Positions 1-11,105 of a stretch of 64,000 nt of DNA are shown here, one piece after another. Location of the stretch: NCBI RefSeq assembly GCF_043290135.1, contig NC_134710.1, positions 458,304,376-458,368,375 on the forward strand, read 5' to 3'. Every line of letters starts with the position of its first letter. Position 1 is the first letter of the stretch. A model generated the notes under the pieces. It was not told the origin of the DNA, did no database searches, and saw only the letters and a list, made by a program, of their open reading frames with translations. The position numbers and the translations under genes were made by a program. This stretch comes from Rhipicephalus microplus. Taxonomy: Eukaryota; Arthropoda; Arachnida; Ixodida; Ixodidae.

Positions 1-2
1 AG

Positions 3-944
3 GAATGTCAGCGCCGCAAAACACCATCGACGCTTCCGGCTGGGCGCCTTCAACCACTCGATATTTCTACTGAACCTTTCTTTCGCGTCGGCTTGGACTT
101 ACTCGGCCCTTTTCCTCTGTCTTCTGCTGGCAACAGGTGGATAGCTGTGGCCACAGACTACGCCACACGCTACGCAATCACACGCGCCCTTCCAACAAGT
201 TGCGCCACTGACGTCGCCGATTTTCTTCTACACGACGTGATCTTGCAACATGGTGCTCCACGCCAGCTGCTCACGGACCGAGGCCGCACATTTCTATCGA
301 AAGTCATAGCGGACATTCTACGCTCTTGTGCAACACGCCACAAGCTCACTACGTCGTACCATCCGCAAACAAATGGCCTCACAGAACGCCTGAACCGAAC
401 CCTAACTGACATGCTTGCAAAGTACGTTTCCTCAGATCACTCTGACTGGGACATCGCTTTACCATACGTGACATTTGCCTACAATTCTTCGCGCCACGAC
501 ACGGCTGGTTACTCCCCTTTTTTCTTGCTGTTCGGCCGCGAACCCACATTACCCCTCGATACGACGATTCCGTTACCAGCAGCTCCAACTTCACAATATG
601 CTCTGGACGCCATCAGCCGGGCCGCCCACGCACGCGAAACCGCTCGTGCTCGCCTTCTGACCTCCCAAGCAAACCAACGGCGTCGGTACGACCAACGACA
701 CCGCGATGTGCACTTTTCGCCCGGTTCGTTGGTTCTGCTGTGGTCTCCGACCAGGCACGTTGGCCTGTCTGACAAGCTGCTCTCTCGGTACACAGGGCCC
801 TACAGAGTGCTTCGTGAGGTGACTCCCGTCACTTATGAAATCACTCCTGCTGCCTCGCCGTCTTCATCCACCCCTAGGGCCAGCGACATCGTACACGTCG
901 CACGCCTGAAGCAGTACCACTCGCCCAATGATCTTGACATCTAG
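3..944 (+). CDS. Ty3/gypsy pol, integrase end (5' partial)
   Basis: Integrase C-terminal part of a Ty3/gypsy LTR-retrotransposon polyprotein, which would insert the element's cDNA into host DNA. The frame is open from the left window edge, so the start lies outside; an internal TTG near 93 is not a real start. Visible in order: the end of the zinc-binding region (ECQRRK), the integrase core with its three acidic residues (MDLLGPFP, LTDRGRTF, TERLNRT), and a basic C-terminal tail with GPYRVLREV and VHVARLKQYH. No stop or frameshift occurs in this part. It is the same family as the minus-strand element at 33.2-38.7 kb, sharing the GLDLLGPFP and AVATDYATRYAITRALP stretches, and is better preserved. 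A purine run and candidate LTR follow directly. Confidence 0.9.
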   Translation, partial: ECQRRKTPSTLPAGRLQPLDISTEPFFRVGLDLLGPFPLSSAGNRWIAVATDYATRYAITRALPTSCATDVADFLLHDVILQHGAPRQLLTDRGRTFLSKVIADILRSCATRHKLTTSYHPQTNGLTERLNRTLTDMLAKYVSSDHSDWDIALPYVTFAYNSSRHDTAGYSPFFLLFGREPTLPLDTTIPLPAAPTSQYALDAISRAAHARETARARLLTSQANQRRRYDQRHRDVHFSPGSLVLLWSPTRHVGLSDKLLSRYTGPYRVLREVTPVTYEITPAASPSSSTPRASDIVHVARLKQYHSPNDLDI

Positions 945-979
945 ATGCGCCGAGACGGCGCCTTTGCCGACGGGGGTTA

Positions 980-1153
980 TGCTACCTGTAGGCTGCCACA
1001 AACCATAGTGCGAATGCGCGTGTGCGCCCGACGAAGAAGATGAGGCTCGCGGGCTGCTCGAGCTCGGAGCCAGACTGGCCAGTGCTGCAACCGCTCTTGC
1101 AAATATATTTTTCGAATATATTCGCAATACTTTGTCTCGTTACTCACGTAACA
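980..1153 (+). repeat. Candidate 3' LTR of the first gypsy element
   Basis: The pol stop is followed by a G-rich polypurine-like run (ccgacggggg, 968-976). A segment then begins TGCTACC at 980 and ends CACGTAACA at 1153, giving TG...CA termini and a length of about 174 bp. The related minus-strand element has similarly short LTRs. The 5' LTR is outside the window, so the boundaries are inferred from termini and position only. Confidence 0.5.
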
Positions 1154-3534
1154 ATATAAATGGTTCCCAAATATTTTGTAGAATCTACTTGCTGCCCGAG
1201 CGCCTCTCTTCTTTTTTCATTCGCGCTTCGATGCCCCTTCATTCTTGTCATCTTCCACGTGATGTGACGCTGTCGTCTCCTTTGCTCGCATTTTCCAAGC
1301 TCCTACACCACACTCTTATGAAAGCTCAGTTATACATGAGATTTTTCGAGTGCTACATAGGACTGTAAAAAAGGCCCAGGCAGCATATGCCAAAACGAGT
1401 AAATAACGCGTCACGCATAGTTTATTTTAGATATTTCTCGCACTCGCGTTGCCAGTAACGCCGCGCGGCTGAAGTTGCGACAAAATGCAAGTTGGTCATC
1501 GTGTGTGTGTGACGTAGTACGTGACAGCTGACCAAGTATATCCTCAAGCTAATTTTTGGGACACTATCATTTTCGCGAGACTTCGTGCCGTACGCTGCAG
1601 TGAATGTTACAATTTCTACGCAGACGTGAGTCTATAAGCCGTTAGTGACGCGGCAGCTCACTTTGTACCGTTCTCGAGGCGCCCTGCGCTAGCTGGCTGT
1701 TTTGTTGGACGACGAGGTGAGTTGTGCGAAATCTTCTGAGCCTACAAGGTCGCACTCTAAGTGCGTGTGCTCGAGGATATTACTTCTGCTCTTTGACAAA
1801 TAAAGCTGCGTATATTATCAAGCAGACAGGTCAGAAAACAAAAACGCGCACGTGGCGCATTCTTTTGTTTGCTGCCACGATGATAGCGTTTGTTTACGTT
1901 TACGCTGGTTGCGCTTGCCACCAGATCATTCGATTTTGCATTCTTCGGGCAGCTAGGAATAGTCTCGGGTTCCCCATGCACGTGACAATGACGATGTTTC
2001 CTGTCCCAACATGAACTAGCTGGTGGAATTTCTTGCTAGCTCTGGCTGCCAGGGAACTGCCGGGGGTCTTGAAATGCGAGATCCCCAAAGGTTAGACCAG
2101 CTGTTGCGTGTGCGCAGTGGAGGCGGACACACACAGCGGGTTGAACTAGGGAATCATTATTAAACCAGTTTTGCGGAAGAAAACTGAATTGACCGGATAT
2201 TTGGTTGGTTATTCGGTTGACAATACTGTGATATTTGAATAATCTAATACACGGAAAATCATTTTGTAATGCTGCGGTAAATGTTCGTTTTTTAGGATTT
2301 TCATGTTTGTAGGAGACATTGCAATCATTTGTACAAGTCCGATATGTGCTTTTTTTCACCTTCTCACACTGTTCATTTTTCTTGATGTGGGGAAATTATG
2401 TGAGTCACTAGTGACAATGCCTCTTGAAAGGTAGTTAGTGATTACTCATCCACATATATTGCGTTAGTTATGAATATCCGGAGTGTGTGAAAGTGCATGC
2501 ACAGTTGAGTGATATAAAGTCACTACATGGGCCGTTCGTGATTACGTCAGTAATAAATTGATGAGCTGCGCATGTTGTGTCGCTGCGCACCCAATAACAC
2601 TTAAATTTCGATTAAGCTCTTAGCGAGTCTACATATTTGTTTTCGAATATTCTAATAACTGTGTGCACGTTCACTCAAATCGAATAAGCACCATTCCCGT
2701 TTCGTTAAATCCGGATAACCGAATAACCCGCTTTGAAGGCTCGACTCGCTTGTATTCGGTTTAGCCAGATAACTGGTTTGGCGGATACTTGCAAGCCCTT
2801 GATTGAACTCAACCATAAGGTGCACTTCATCTTAAGGTTGAGCTTTTTTCAAACAACATACAACATGCGTTCTTTGTTCCCATATTTCCAGACAACAAAA
2901 GTACTGCCAACGCTCCTAACCGTCATGGCCCTAGCGTTCTATAAAAAGAACCGAAAGATATTTTGCTGTCAATCGTGACATAATGAAGTCAGAAATTTAA
3001 AAAAATGTCTGAACTATCTACAATACAACGGCGCAAACATAGGGAGTCATTTTTTTGTCGTCGTCTACATTGAAGCTCTTAAAAGTGTAAAACAAAATGG
3101 CGGAATGCGATATCAATAAGACTCGCCACAAGTAATTAATAAATTACCTTTACTTATTAACTAATAAATCAGTAGCTATCGTAATTTTTTATGAAGATTT
3201 TAAGATGGTTAAACTGCTATTTCAAAATTGTATCTTCCCTAACACAAGACTATCGCCCACACCAATGGGCAATGTTCATGTCCTGAAAATAGGACACCAG
3301 CACTCAGTGGTTGCCATACCTCTGATTGTACTCAGACTAATTCAGATGTTTACTTCTTGTAAAAACTCCCTATTTCCTGATATTGCTGTCGAGAAACTTG
3401 CCCGACTTACTTTCACAATATGTATAGGAAGTGTAATAGCGAAATATGTATAGAAATTTGATTGTTTTATGAAATATAGTAATTGAAGAGGATGGCAGTG
3501 AAGTATAGTTCCATCAGGTTTCTCTTCAATAACT
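1154..3534. other. No gene recognised
   Basis: AT-rich sequence with only short chance ORFs (none above 107 codons) and no domain I recognise. Between about 2190 and 2770 the words CGAATA, GGATAACCG and TTCGGTT recur in both orientations, suggesting an old decayed repeat. Confidence 0.5.
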
Positions 3535-3785
3535 GATTCAATTTTCAGAAGAATTTCATATAACGATTACACCTCAGATATTTAACAAATTCTATTATTT
3601 CTCTCCTCCCCCTATTTTTCTTCTGTTTACATTGCGCCAAATTAATTTCACAGTCAAAACAAAGCATACCTATTCCCCTACTCTGGAAAACCAAAAAGTA
3701 TCGACTTGCATTAACCACCGGCTTCTTGACCAATCCCATTATTGGGTGAGAACCACAAAAGAAAGGAACAAGCAAGCAAGCAAAC
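3535..3785 (+). mobile_element. 3' UTR fragment of an RNase H-type LINE
   Basis: This stretch matches, in opposite orientation, the block at about 38.14-38.37 kb over more than 200 bp. Shared words include CATATAACGATT, CCTCAGATATT, TTCTATTATTTCTC, GCGCCAAAT and TTAACCAC. It ends with GGCCAATCCC-like sequence, then AGAACCACAAAAGAAAGGAAC and an AAGC tetranucleotide tail ending near 3784. The 38-kb copy retains the end of an ORF2, so both are read as the 3' end of the same non-LTR element, 5'-truncated here. Confidence 0.7.
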
Positions 3786-4189
3786 TGGGCGGAATCAATC
3801 ATGGCTCCACGAAGCAGAATTTGTCAATTTTTTATTATGTAGGTTCTTCTCAAGTGTTCCATAAGTGGATGGTGGCCATTCAAGTGCATTGATGAGCTGT
3901 GGAGCTGTTTACCATGAGCGCAAAGACTTGCTTTTGGAGAGTTTAGGCGCTGTAACTAATGCGTGGTTGCCGTATGTTAGTTTAACAACGATAACTGGCA
4001 CTAACTAACAGGGTTAAAAAACTGGATGTGTCTAAACTCAGCATATTTCACTTGGCAACATGTCCTATGTTGAGGACATGGAGCCATTGTTTTTGCATAC
4101 TACTGAAATACTCTGCAAAAATATTTTCGTATTCTTGTAGTTGTAGTATCTTCAAATCAATGAGAAACAAAAATCTCTACTAGTTCAAG
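3786..4189. other. No gene recognised
   Basis: Unique-looking AT-rich sequence between a LINE tail and a gypsy fragment; nothing recognised. Confidence 0.5.
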
Positions 4190-5029
4190 GCTAAAATGCT
4201 TTACCTTACCATCAACTTGGACAAGACCGGGTCCAGACTGGTCGCCTGTGACACAGCAGACCTGGAGACTTTCTCTAGGTACGCTTGCTCCAGCATGAGC
4301 GCTTCAGCTGGTTCTGGAACAGCAGCAGACACCTCTGTAAGCAACAACCCGCTCAGGGCATCAGCAGGCCCGAGGTCTTTTCCCGGATGGTACTCCGGGA
4401 TAGCTGTATTCCGCCACCTTCAATGCCCATCGTACCACTCGAGCTAATACCTGCACGTAGACCACATTGTCTGGCCCCAGTAGCCCCAGTAGTTGTTTGT
4501 AGTCCGTTACTGCTTCGACCTTTCGGCCTCACGGGTACTGGTGAAAACGCTCGTTGCCAAACATCAGGACGAGGCCTTCCTTGTCCCGCTGACTCTAACG
4601 CTGCTCTGATGTGTGATGACGACGAGAAGCAAACGACACAGGGCGTTCTTGACTATCCTTGTCTCTGTGCGCTAGGATGGCTCCTACACTGTATGGTGAT
4701 GCATCTACAATAAGGAGAACAGGCTTGACTGGAACGAAATGCACCAGCACCACTGTCTTGGTGCTTAGCTGTTTACTGTGCTCAAACACGACATCCTGCA
4801 CATTCTGCCACTCCCAATGCTGGCCATCTCGAAGCAGAATGTGCAGTAGCTGTAGATGAACAGACTGGTTGGGCAGGAACCTCCGGTAGAAATTGATGGG
4901 GCCAAGGTAGCTCTGCAGCTCTTTCATGCTTTGGGGCCTCGGTGCCTTCAGAACAGCCTCAACTTTGCGGGGGCCGAAGACAAGCCGGCCTGGAAGATGA
5001 CGTGTCTCTGTGCTCAGTGCTTTCTCCAC
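4190..5029 (-). pseudogene. Ty3/gypsy pol fragment (RT thumb and RNase H)
   Basis: Read on the minus strand from 5029, the frame encodes the end of a gypsy reverse transcriptase and the start of RNase H: KVEAVLKAPRPQSMKELQSY, INFYRRFLPNQ, then VDASPYSVGAILAHRD with the first RNase H acidic residue, and RPVSFASR. Beyond 4595 the RNase H continues through several frame changes and stops (FHQYP, GRKVEAVTDY, LARVVRWAL, then a proline- and leucine-rich linker) to about 4190. It is a different gypsy lineage from the elements at 5.4 and 33 kb. No LTRs were found. The plus-strand ORFs in this interval are antisense shadows. Confidence 0.82.
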
Positions 5030-5358
5030 TGTTATTTATTGTACTGATGAGGACAATTGCACAACCCAAGAACACAGCAACTTATGTTTATACACAAAAT
5101 ATTGCATTTTTTTGCAACCACAGTCTTCAGGCCATATATGGCGGCTACAGACTTGCCTCAATATATTGGAGAGCGGGCTCGATGGCAAATGCTTTCTACT
5201 TCATCCGACTAAATGTTTCATTCTTGTTTTGCGGCTGCAATACTCCATGCATATTGCACTATCTTAGCACGATGAGTTTGTACCGCAGGTGTAATCCATT
5301 GAATACCTCGGAAAAATTATTATGTCTTCCCTAACTGCTGACCTCACATCGACTATAT
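5030..5358. other. No gene recognised
   Basis: AT-rich spacer between the antisense gypsy fragment and the next LTR. Overlapping short ORFs here show no recognisable domain. Confidence 0.5.
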
Positions 5359-5717
5359 TGCCGCGAGGCGTATTGCGGATAGTGTTGCGCATGCCGATAC
5401 CGCCGGCACGCGGCCTTATCGTGGTCCAGGATGCACCGCGACTCATCTGTGAAGATCATGGCCCGCACGTCGACCATTCGTTGATAACGAGATAGCGCCA
5501 GACGCTACGGCGACTGTATCTCGGATGGTGAACGCGCCTTGCGTTCCAGTGGGACATTTCTGTTACCCGACGGCCGTCGAACGCGCTGTTCGCCTCCCGC
5601 TAAGCCGGTGTCTTTTTTCCTTTAGTGGGCGCAAGTCCGCCAAATAAACGGATCTCCTTCTATTTCTACTAACCTCCCGGTCTCCTGTCTTCGGGCTACC
5701 CTCACACTTACGTGAGA
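5359..5717 (+). repeat. 5' LTR of gypsy element 2 (candidate)
   Basis: It begins TGCCGCGAGGCG, identical over 24 bp to the 3' LTR start at 10360, and ends near CTTACGTGAGA just before the primer-binding-site-like motif. The terminal CA is not clean, suggesting point decay. It contains AAATAAA near 5640 as a possible polyadenylation signal. Length about 359 bp. Confidence 0.6.
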
Positions 5718-5720
5718 TTC

Positions 5721-5736
5721 TGGTGGAGGTGCTGGG
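5721..5736 (+). other. Primer-binding-site-like motif
   Basis: TGGTGGAGGTGCTGGG lies 3-4 bases after the LTR end, where a gypsy element has the tRNA-complementary primer-binding site; the TGG matches a tRNA CCA end. The 33-38 kb element has TGGTGGAGGTGGAC in the same place. I could not assign the tRNA. Confidence 0.45.
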
Positions 5737-5737
5737 T

Positions 5738-7669
5738 ATGCACAAAAACGACCTTAAAACAGCCACTGCAGAGAACGAGGACGCTGAAGACACAGATACT
5801 CGACAGTGCGCCTATTACCGACGCTTTGTCAAGACCTTCTCACACATTGCTGCCCCTTTGATGCAGCTCACCAAGTCGGACACCCCTTTCGAATGGAAAG
5901 CTGAGCAACGTAAGGCATTCAAAGAACTTCAACAACGTTTACAGTCGCCGCCTATGCTGGGTCACTTTGATGAAAATGCCGAAACTGAGATACATACAGA
6001 CGCCAGCAGCATCGGCTTAGGTGCCGTTCTCGTTCAGAAGCACAAGGGCTGCGAACGCGTCACCACGTATGCAAGCCGCTCACTGTCGAAAGCGGAAGTG
6101 AACTATTCCACGTCTGAGAAGGAGTGTCTTGCGATAGTATGGGCCACCTCGAAATTCCGCCCATACTTATATGGCAGACTCTTCAAGGTCGTAACGGAAC
6201 ATTATGCGTTGTGCTGGTTGGCCAGTTTGAAAGACCCTTCTGGCCGCCTCGCTCGATGGAGCCTACGGCTTCAGGAGTTTGACGTTAAGGTAGTCTACAC
6301 ATCTGGTCGTAAGCACTCCGACGCAGACTGCCTCTCAAGAGCCCCTGTCGGCGCACCACCAAGCCATGAAGACGACGATGCCTTTCTTGGGCCTATCAGT
6401 GGCAGCGCCTTTGCATTACAGCAGCGCTCAGACCCGATCCTACAACAGTTGATCAACTACATCGAAGGAAAAGCCTCCATACCGCCTGCACTGTTCAAGC
6501 GTGGGATATCCTCCTTCTGTGTGCAAAACGGGGTGGTAGTTAAAAAGAACTTCGCACCGAATGAGGCAGCTTACCTTCTTGTCGTCCCAAGCAGCCTCAG
6601 AGAAGAAATTTTACAAGCGTTACATGACGAACCCACTGCAGGCCACCTCGGTTTTACACGCACACTCCACAGAATTCAAGAACGATACTACTGGCCCCGC
6701 CTCTCCTCAGATGTTGCGCGGTACGTCAAGAGTGGCCGCGAATGTCAGCGCCAGAAGAGACCTCCAACAAAACCAGCTGGATTTCTCAAGCCAATTGAAC
6801 CCCCGTCGAGACCATTTCAACAGATTGGTATGGACCTGCTTGGACCTTTCCCCACGTCAACATCCGGTAACGAGTGGATCATAGTGGCCACTGATTACCT
6901 TACCCGATACGCTGAAGCTAAGGCCCTCCCGAACGGTACAGCCGTAAAAGTTGCCAAATTTTTTGTCGAATCAATTCTCCTCCGTCATGGCGCACCTGAG
7001 CTACTAAGAACAGACAGGGGATAGGCGTTCACGGCTGATCTTACTCAGGCAATCTTACATTACAGTCATACAGATCACCGAAGAACAACTGCGTACCATC
7101 CGCAGACAAATGGTCTCACGGAACGCTTGAACAAGACCATTGCCGATATGCTCGCTATGTACGTGGACACAGAACACAAGACCTGGGACTTAATTCTGCC
7201 TTACGTGGTCTTCGCCTACAACACCGCGGTGCAGGAGACCACTAAAATGACACCATTTATTCTCGTCCATGGGAGGGATGCCGTTACTACCCTGGACGCT
7301 ATGCTGCCTAATGTCACCGATGAAAACAACCTAGACGTGGCCGCCTACCTTCAGCGCGCAGAAGAAGCCCGGCAGCTCGCTCGTCTGCGCATAGAAGACC
7401 AACAGCGAAACGACGCAAGACGCTACAACCTGCGGAGACGCGATTCAACATACAGGCCAGGTAACAAAGTCTGGGTTTGGACGCCCGTTCGCCGCCGAGG
7501 ATTAAGCGAAAAACTCATGCGCCGTTATTTCGGCCCATACAAAGTCATCCATCAAGTGGGTGAAGTGGACTATGAAGTGGTCCCTGATGGGACTAGCTCA
7601 TCCCAACGACGCCGCGCACGACAAGAAGTGGTACACGTCGCCCGTTTGAAGCCCTATCATGCGCGCTAA
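5738..7669 (+). pseudogene. Gypsy leader fused to RNase H-integrase, one stop
   Basis: From ATG 5738 a short acidic leader (about 24 residues, MHKNDLKTATAENEDAEDTD) runs in frame into the end of a gypsy RT (YYRRFVKTFSHIAAPL). RNase H follows (HTDASSIGLGAVLVQ, SEKECLAIVWA, DADCLSRAP), then the integrase zinc-binding HHCC region (DEPTAGHLGF, SGRECQRQ) and core (GMDLLGPFPTS, LRTDRG). Most of gag, all of protease and nearly all of RT are missing, apparently by one internal deletion that kept the frame. A single TAG at 7022-7024 follows TDRG; the same frame then continues with the catalytic glutamate (NGLTERLNKT), GPYKVIHQVG and VVHVARLKPYH to the TAA at 7667. With no RT it cannot be autonomous. 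Confidence 0.85.
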
Positions 7670-7734
7670 AGGAGGCTCCCTGTTTGCATCTCTTGTTTTG
7701 CTTATGTGTGCGTGATTCGTGCTTATTTCGTGAC

Positions 7735-10267
7735 CGCATTCAACTTCTGCTTACAACAACTAGTTTCTGAGGCTACTAGGGTTGACAGTTCATCATCATC
7801 CCTCCTTGATTTGGCACTGGTTAGCAGCTCGTTCCAAGGTTGTTCAGCCAATGTAGAAGAAGGAATATGTGATCACAAGTTGCTTGCTGTGTCATGTCCT
7901 GTTTCGGGAACACGTTCATTTACTAGACCGTCGGATACTTTCGTGAGAGATTACACTCATGCGGATGATAACGCTATTTTAGAATATTTGGAATCGCGTT
8001 TTGATTGTTTTAGCCAAGTTAATAATGTCAATGAAATGTGGTCAAACTTTAGAGAAATTGTTCTCTTTTGCGAGCAAAGATATGTGCCGTTAAAAAAGAA
8101 ACGAGTTAATAGGGAATATCCGTGGTTCACGAGAGAAATGATTCATTTGAAACGCAAAATTAAGCGTCAGCGCAAGCGTCAGAACACGAGTGATTTTTCA
8201 AGCCTTACTTCTAAGCTGCGAGAACTAACGCAATCGGCAAAGGAAATATTTTTTTCAGATACTCTACCGTCATTCATGAAGAATGAACCCCAAAAATTCT
8301 GGCGCTATCTGTCAAAAGATAAACGAGGCATTTCAGAGATCAGGGTCGAGGGAGAAAGTATTGTTGATGTGACTACCATTGCCAACAAATTTAATGTCTT
8401 TTTCCAGTCCGTTTTTACACGGACAGCCACGCATGCTCAGTTGCGGTCATATGACTCTGATAGCCTCATGCCAGAAGTGGAAATCACTGAGGATGGAGTC
8501 CTTTGCCTTTTACACAAACTAGATGTAAAGAAATCACCTGGTCCGAACGGACTATCTAATACTTTTTTGAGTAGATATGCTGTTTGGGTGGCAAGATATT
8601 TACATCGCATTTACACTGCATCGTTAGACGCTGCAGTTATTCCTCATGACTGGCGCTCGGCAAAAATAATTCCGGTACATAAATCGGGCTTCACTTTGGA
8701 AGTTAACAATTACAGGCCTGTTTTCTTAACTAGTACTTGCTGTAAATTATTTGAGCACATTATATTTAAGGCCATGATCACTTACTTAGAAAATAACAAA
8801 CTACTGTATGCCCAGCAGCATGGATTTAGGTCTGGTTTGTCGACCGTCACCCAACTGGCTGAAATAACTGATGATTTAATTAGAACGCTTAATTTGAAAG
8901 GTCAAACCGATGCCATAATTTTGGATTTTTCTAAGGCCTTTGACGTCGTACCCCATCAGAATTTAATAACAAAATTATTAGCTATAGGCATTGAGCGGAA
9001 GGTTGTAGCATGGATCGCGAGCTACTTGAGTAACAGGAGACAGTGTGTTATCATAAATGGCTGTCTCTCGAAAGAGTTGGCAGTGCATTCGGGAGTTCCG
9101 CAGGACTCAGTCCTCGGACCTCTTCTTTTTTAGTTTATATTAATTATATTTATTTCTGTGTCGAGCCACCGATCCAGATTAAACTATTTGCGGACGACTG
9201 CGTAGTGTACACATCCATAAATAACCAAGAAGACCAAATTAAACTTAATGATGCCTTGCGCTCAATTAACGAATGGTGTATAAGGTGGGGACTAAAAATA
9301 AATTGTTCAAAAACAAATTCCGTTACGTTTACCAACAAAACGTTACCCCTTCATTTCACATATTTCATAGGAAATGCTGCAATCACGAGAACTGATCAGG
9401 TTAAATATCTGGGAAATACACTTACCAGTAACCTCAGTTGGGAAACGCACGTTGAAAATGTGTGTTCGGGTGCACTGAAGAAATTATTCTTTTTGAAAAG
9501 AAAACTGCGCAACACTCCTCCCACGTTAAAACTAAAAGCGTATAAAGCCCTCGTGCGACCAAAATTGGAGTATGCCGACATTATTTGGAGCCCTTGGCAA
9601 CAATATTTGATTAAGAAAATAGGAAGGGTCCAAAATATAGCTCTGCGCTTTATATATTTCGCTTACTCCCGACAACATAGTGTAACTAATCTACGTAATA
9701 GGGCAAGCCTACAAATACTAGAACAGCGCAGGATAATATCCAGATTAAAATTCGTCTACCAACTTGATCACGGGGACTTTAAATTATCACGGGAACGATA
9801 CCTTCAGCAGCCTTCTAAACTTTCAGCTAGGACAAATCACAACAAAACGTTTAGGCAGCCACCTAGCCACATTAATGCCCACAAGTTCGCTCTCTTTCCT
9901 CGCGTAATTTTTCATTGGAACGCATTACCTGCGGAAGTAGTGAATGCTGCCTCGACGGCTTCATTCACTCAACAGATAGAAAAGATTAATTTCACCATAT
10001 AAGTGATGTATGCAGAAAATAGTGTCATTTGAGTGCAAATCATCCGGCTACAAATGTTGAAAATATTCTTAGTTGAGCGCAGTTCTGTTGAACAGCGAGA
10101 AAATATATTTGACTTTTCTGTACTTGATAGTTATGTATTTTTTCATTTATGCCCTGTACTCCAGTGTATTACTAGTTATTGCTTGAATGTATTGTTTGTA
10201 TCCCACTCCTGCATGGGCCCGGGTAGGGCCTGCAGTATCTGTAAATAAATAAATAAATAAATAAAAA
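7735..10267 (+). mobile_element. 5'-truncated CR1/L2-like LINE with AAAT tail
   Basis: A non-LTR retrotransposon inserted into the gypsy element just after its pol stop. It begins inside the endonuclease domain, runs through RT, and ends in a short 3' UTR finishing CTGCAGTATCTG followed by an (AAAT)n tail (10243-10267). The gypsy polypurine tract and LTR resume within 80 bp. The left boundary is placed near 7735 by where endonuclease homology begins. I could not identify a convincing target-site duplication. Confidence 0.8.
7746..10002 (+). pseudogene. LINE ORF2: endonuclease end and reverse transcriptase
   Basis: Two overlapping frames make one ORF2. The first reading ends at the TAG at 9131-9133; the second frame carries on to 10002. 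The break lies in the T-run just after GPLLF, where one extra T would restore the frame. Order: endonuclease C-terminus (LLDLALVSSS, GICDHKLLAV), a basic linker rich in K and R, then RT with NNYRPVFLTS, QQHGFRSGLSTVTQL, motif A ILDFSKAFDVVPH, motif B SGVPQDSVLGP, motif C KLFADDCVVY, and the C-terminal PKLEYADIIWSPWQ block ending NWALP-like (HWNALPAEVV). Motif B has D where the family almost always has G. The catalytic aspartates are present. Jockey superfamily (CR1/L2 group) by motif style. Confidence 0.85.
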
Positions 10268-10344
10268 TTTGCCATTTACTTTCGCACAGGCTGTCCTTTT
10301 GTTTTGGTTTTATTTTAAACAAAGCATCGGGTCGATGCTTACGT

Positions 10345-10383
10345 TGAGGAGGGGAGCAATGCCGCGAGGCGTATTGCGGATAG
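10345..10383 (+). repeat. Polypurine tract and 3' LTR start of gypsy element 2
   Basis: GAGGAGGGGAGCAA (about 10346-10359) is a typical polypurine tract. It abuts TGCCGCGAGGCG at 10360, identical for 24 bases to the 5' LTR start at 5359. After GGATAG the sequence no longer matches, so the 3' LTR is truncated or replaced. Confidence 0.7.
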
Positions 10384-10983
10384 CATTGTTACACGTTTAT
10401 TTCAGTACCAATAAAAGCAAAAAAATATGAACTACGCACTGAACACCAAAGCCTTCATGTTGCCGAATTGTTTACATCAAACTTAAGTATACCTAGAGAC
10501 GTTCGAAAAGGGAAGTTATGTCAAAAAATACGCTAGCTTATCCATCATACTCGGTCATCGAAGCTAACGAAATGCAAACGAAGCAATTTGAAACAGTTTT
10601 TTGCAGCGAAAAAAAAACTGATTCTATGAACTGCGCCAAAATGACTTCAGAGCTGGCATCTGGAACTGTCGCCATGCTTACGCACACTGAAATCCGTAAA
10701 TTAGCGCATGTACGGAAAGCGGTATAGACAACGTACATACCTGCGCATGCTCACTTCAATCCCGCTATCACGGTAAGCCCACTGTGCCGCTAAGTCCAGT
10801 ACTATACCTGCCTTATAATGATATGTCGCACTATGTTTGTCCTATTTAGGAATTTTGTTGTGTTCATTTCTTTAGGACTCCAGTCTACAAGATCCAGCAT
10901 TTATTTCTTTTTGAAAAGCGAACCATTGCGCTCAGCTTTCGCCTGCCTAAACCATTTGCTAACAATGGCTGTACATAAAATCG
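10384..10983. other. No gene recognised
   Basis: AT-rich sequence with two overlapping short ORFs on opposite strands (10518-10738), both without recognisable domains and probably fortuitous. Confidence 0.5.
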
Positions 10984-11105
10984 TTGTATAGAGTTCAACG
11001 TCTCAAAATCGCCCTATGAATATGAGAAACGCCGTAGATCAGGGCTCCGGAAATTTCGAACACCGGGGTTTTATCAACGTCCACCGAAATTTGAGCACAC
11101 GGGTG
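10984..11105 (-). repeat. Decayed tRNA-derived SINE, 3' part
   Basis: It matches the body of the better SINE copies (31355, 47362, 63632): TTCAACGTCTCAAAATCGCC, ATGAGAAACGCCGTAG, GGGCTCCGGAAATTTCGAAC, GAGCACACGGG. The tRNA-like head with A and B boxes is missing, as in a 5'-truncated insertion read from the minus strand. Many substitutions indicate an old copy. Confidence 0.75.

Larger units (their letters stand above)
5359..10383 (+). mobile_element. Gypsy deletion derivative with a nested LINE
   Basis: Composite element. A 5' LTR (5359-5717) is followed by a primer-binding-site-like TGGTGGAGGTG, a leader fused to RNase H-integrase (5738-7669), a CR1/L2-like LINE inserted from about 7735 to 10267, then the gypsy tail with polypurine tract GAGGAGGGGAGCAA and a 3' LTR beginning at 10360. 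The first 24 bases of the 3' LTR (TGCCGCGAGGCG...GGATAG, 10360-10383) are identical to the 5' LTR start at 5359, which ties the two halves into one element. The 3' LTR is recognisable only for those bases and then diverges. Confidence 0.78.

Noticed and set aside
4285..4713. 142-codon plus-strand ORF
   Set aside because: It is the antisense shadow of the gypsy RNase H region on the minus strand.
7735..10345. Clear target-site duplication for the nested LINE
   Set aside because: I compared the flanks (TTTCGTGACCGC and ACTTTCGCACAGG) and found no convincing repeat.
10518..10738. Opposite-strand ORF pair (69 and 66 codons)
   Set aside because: Mutual shadows with no motif, splice sites or conserved neighbour.
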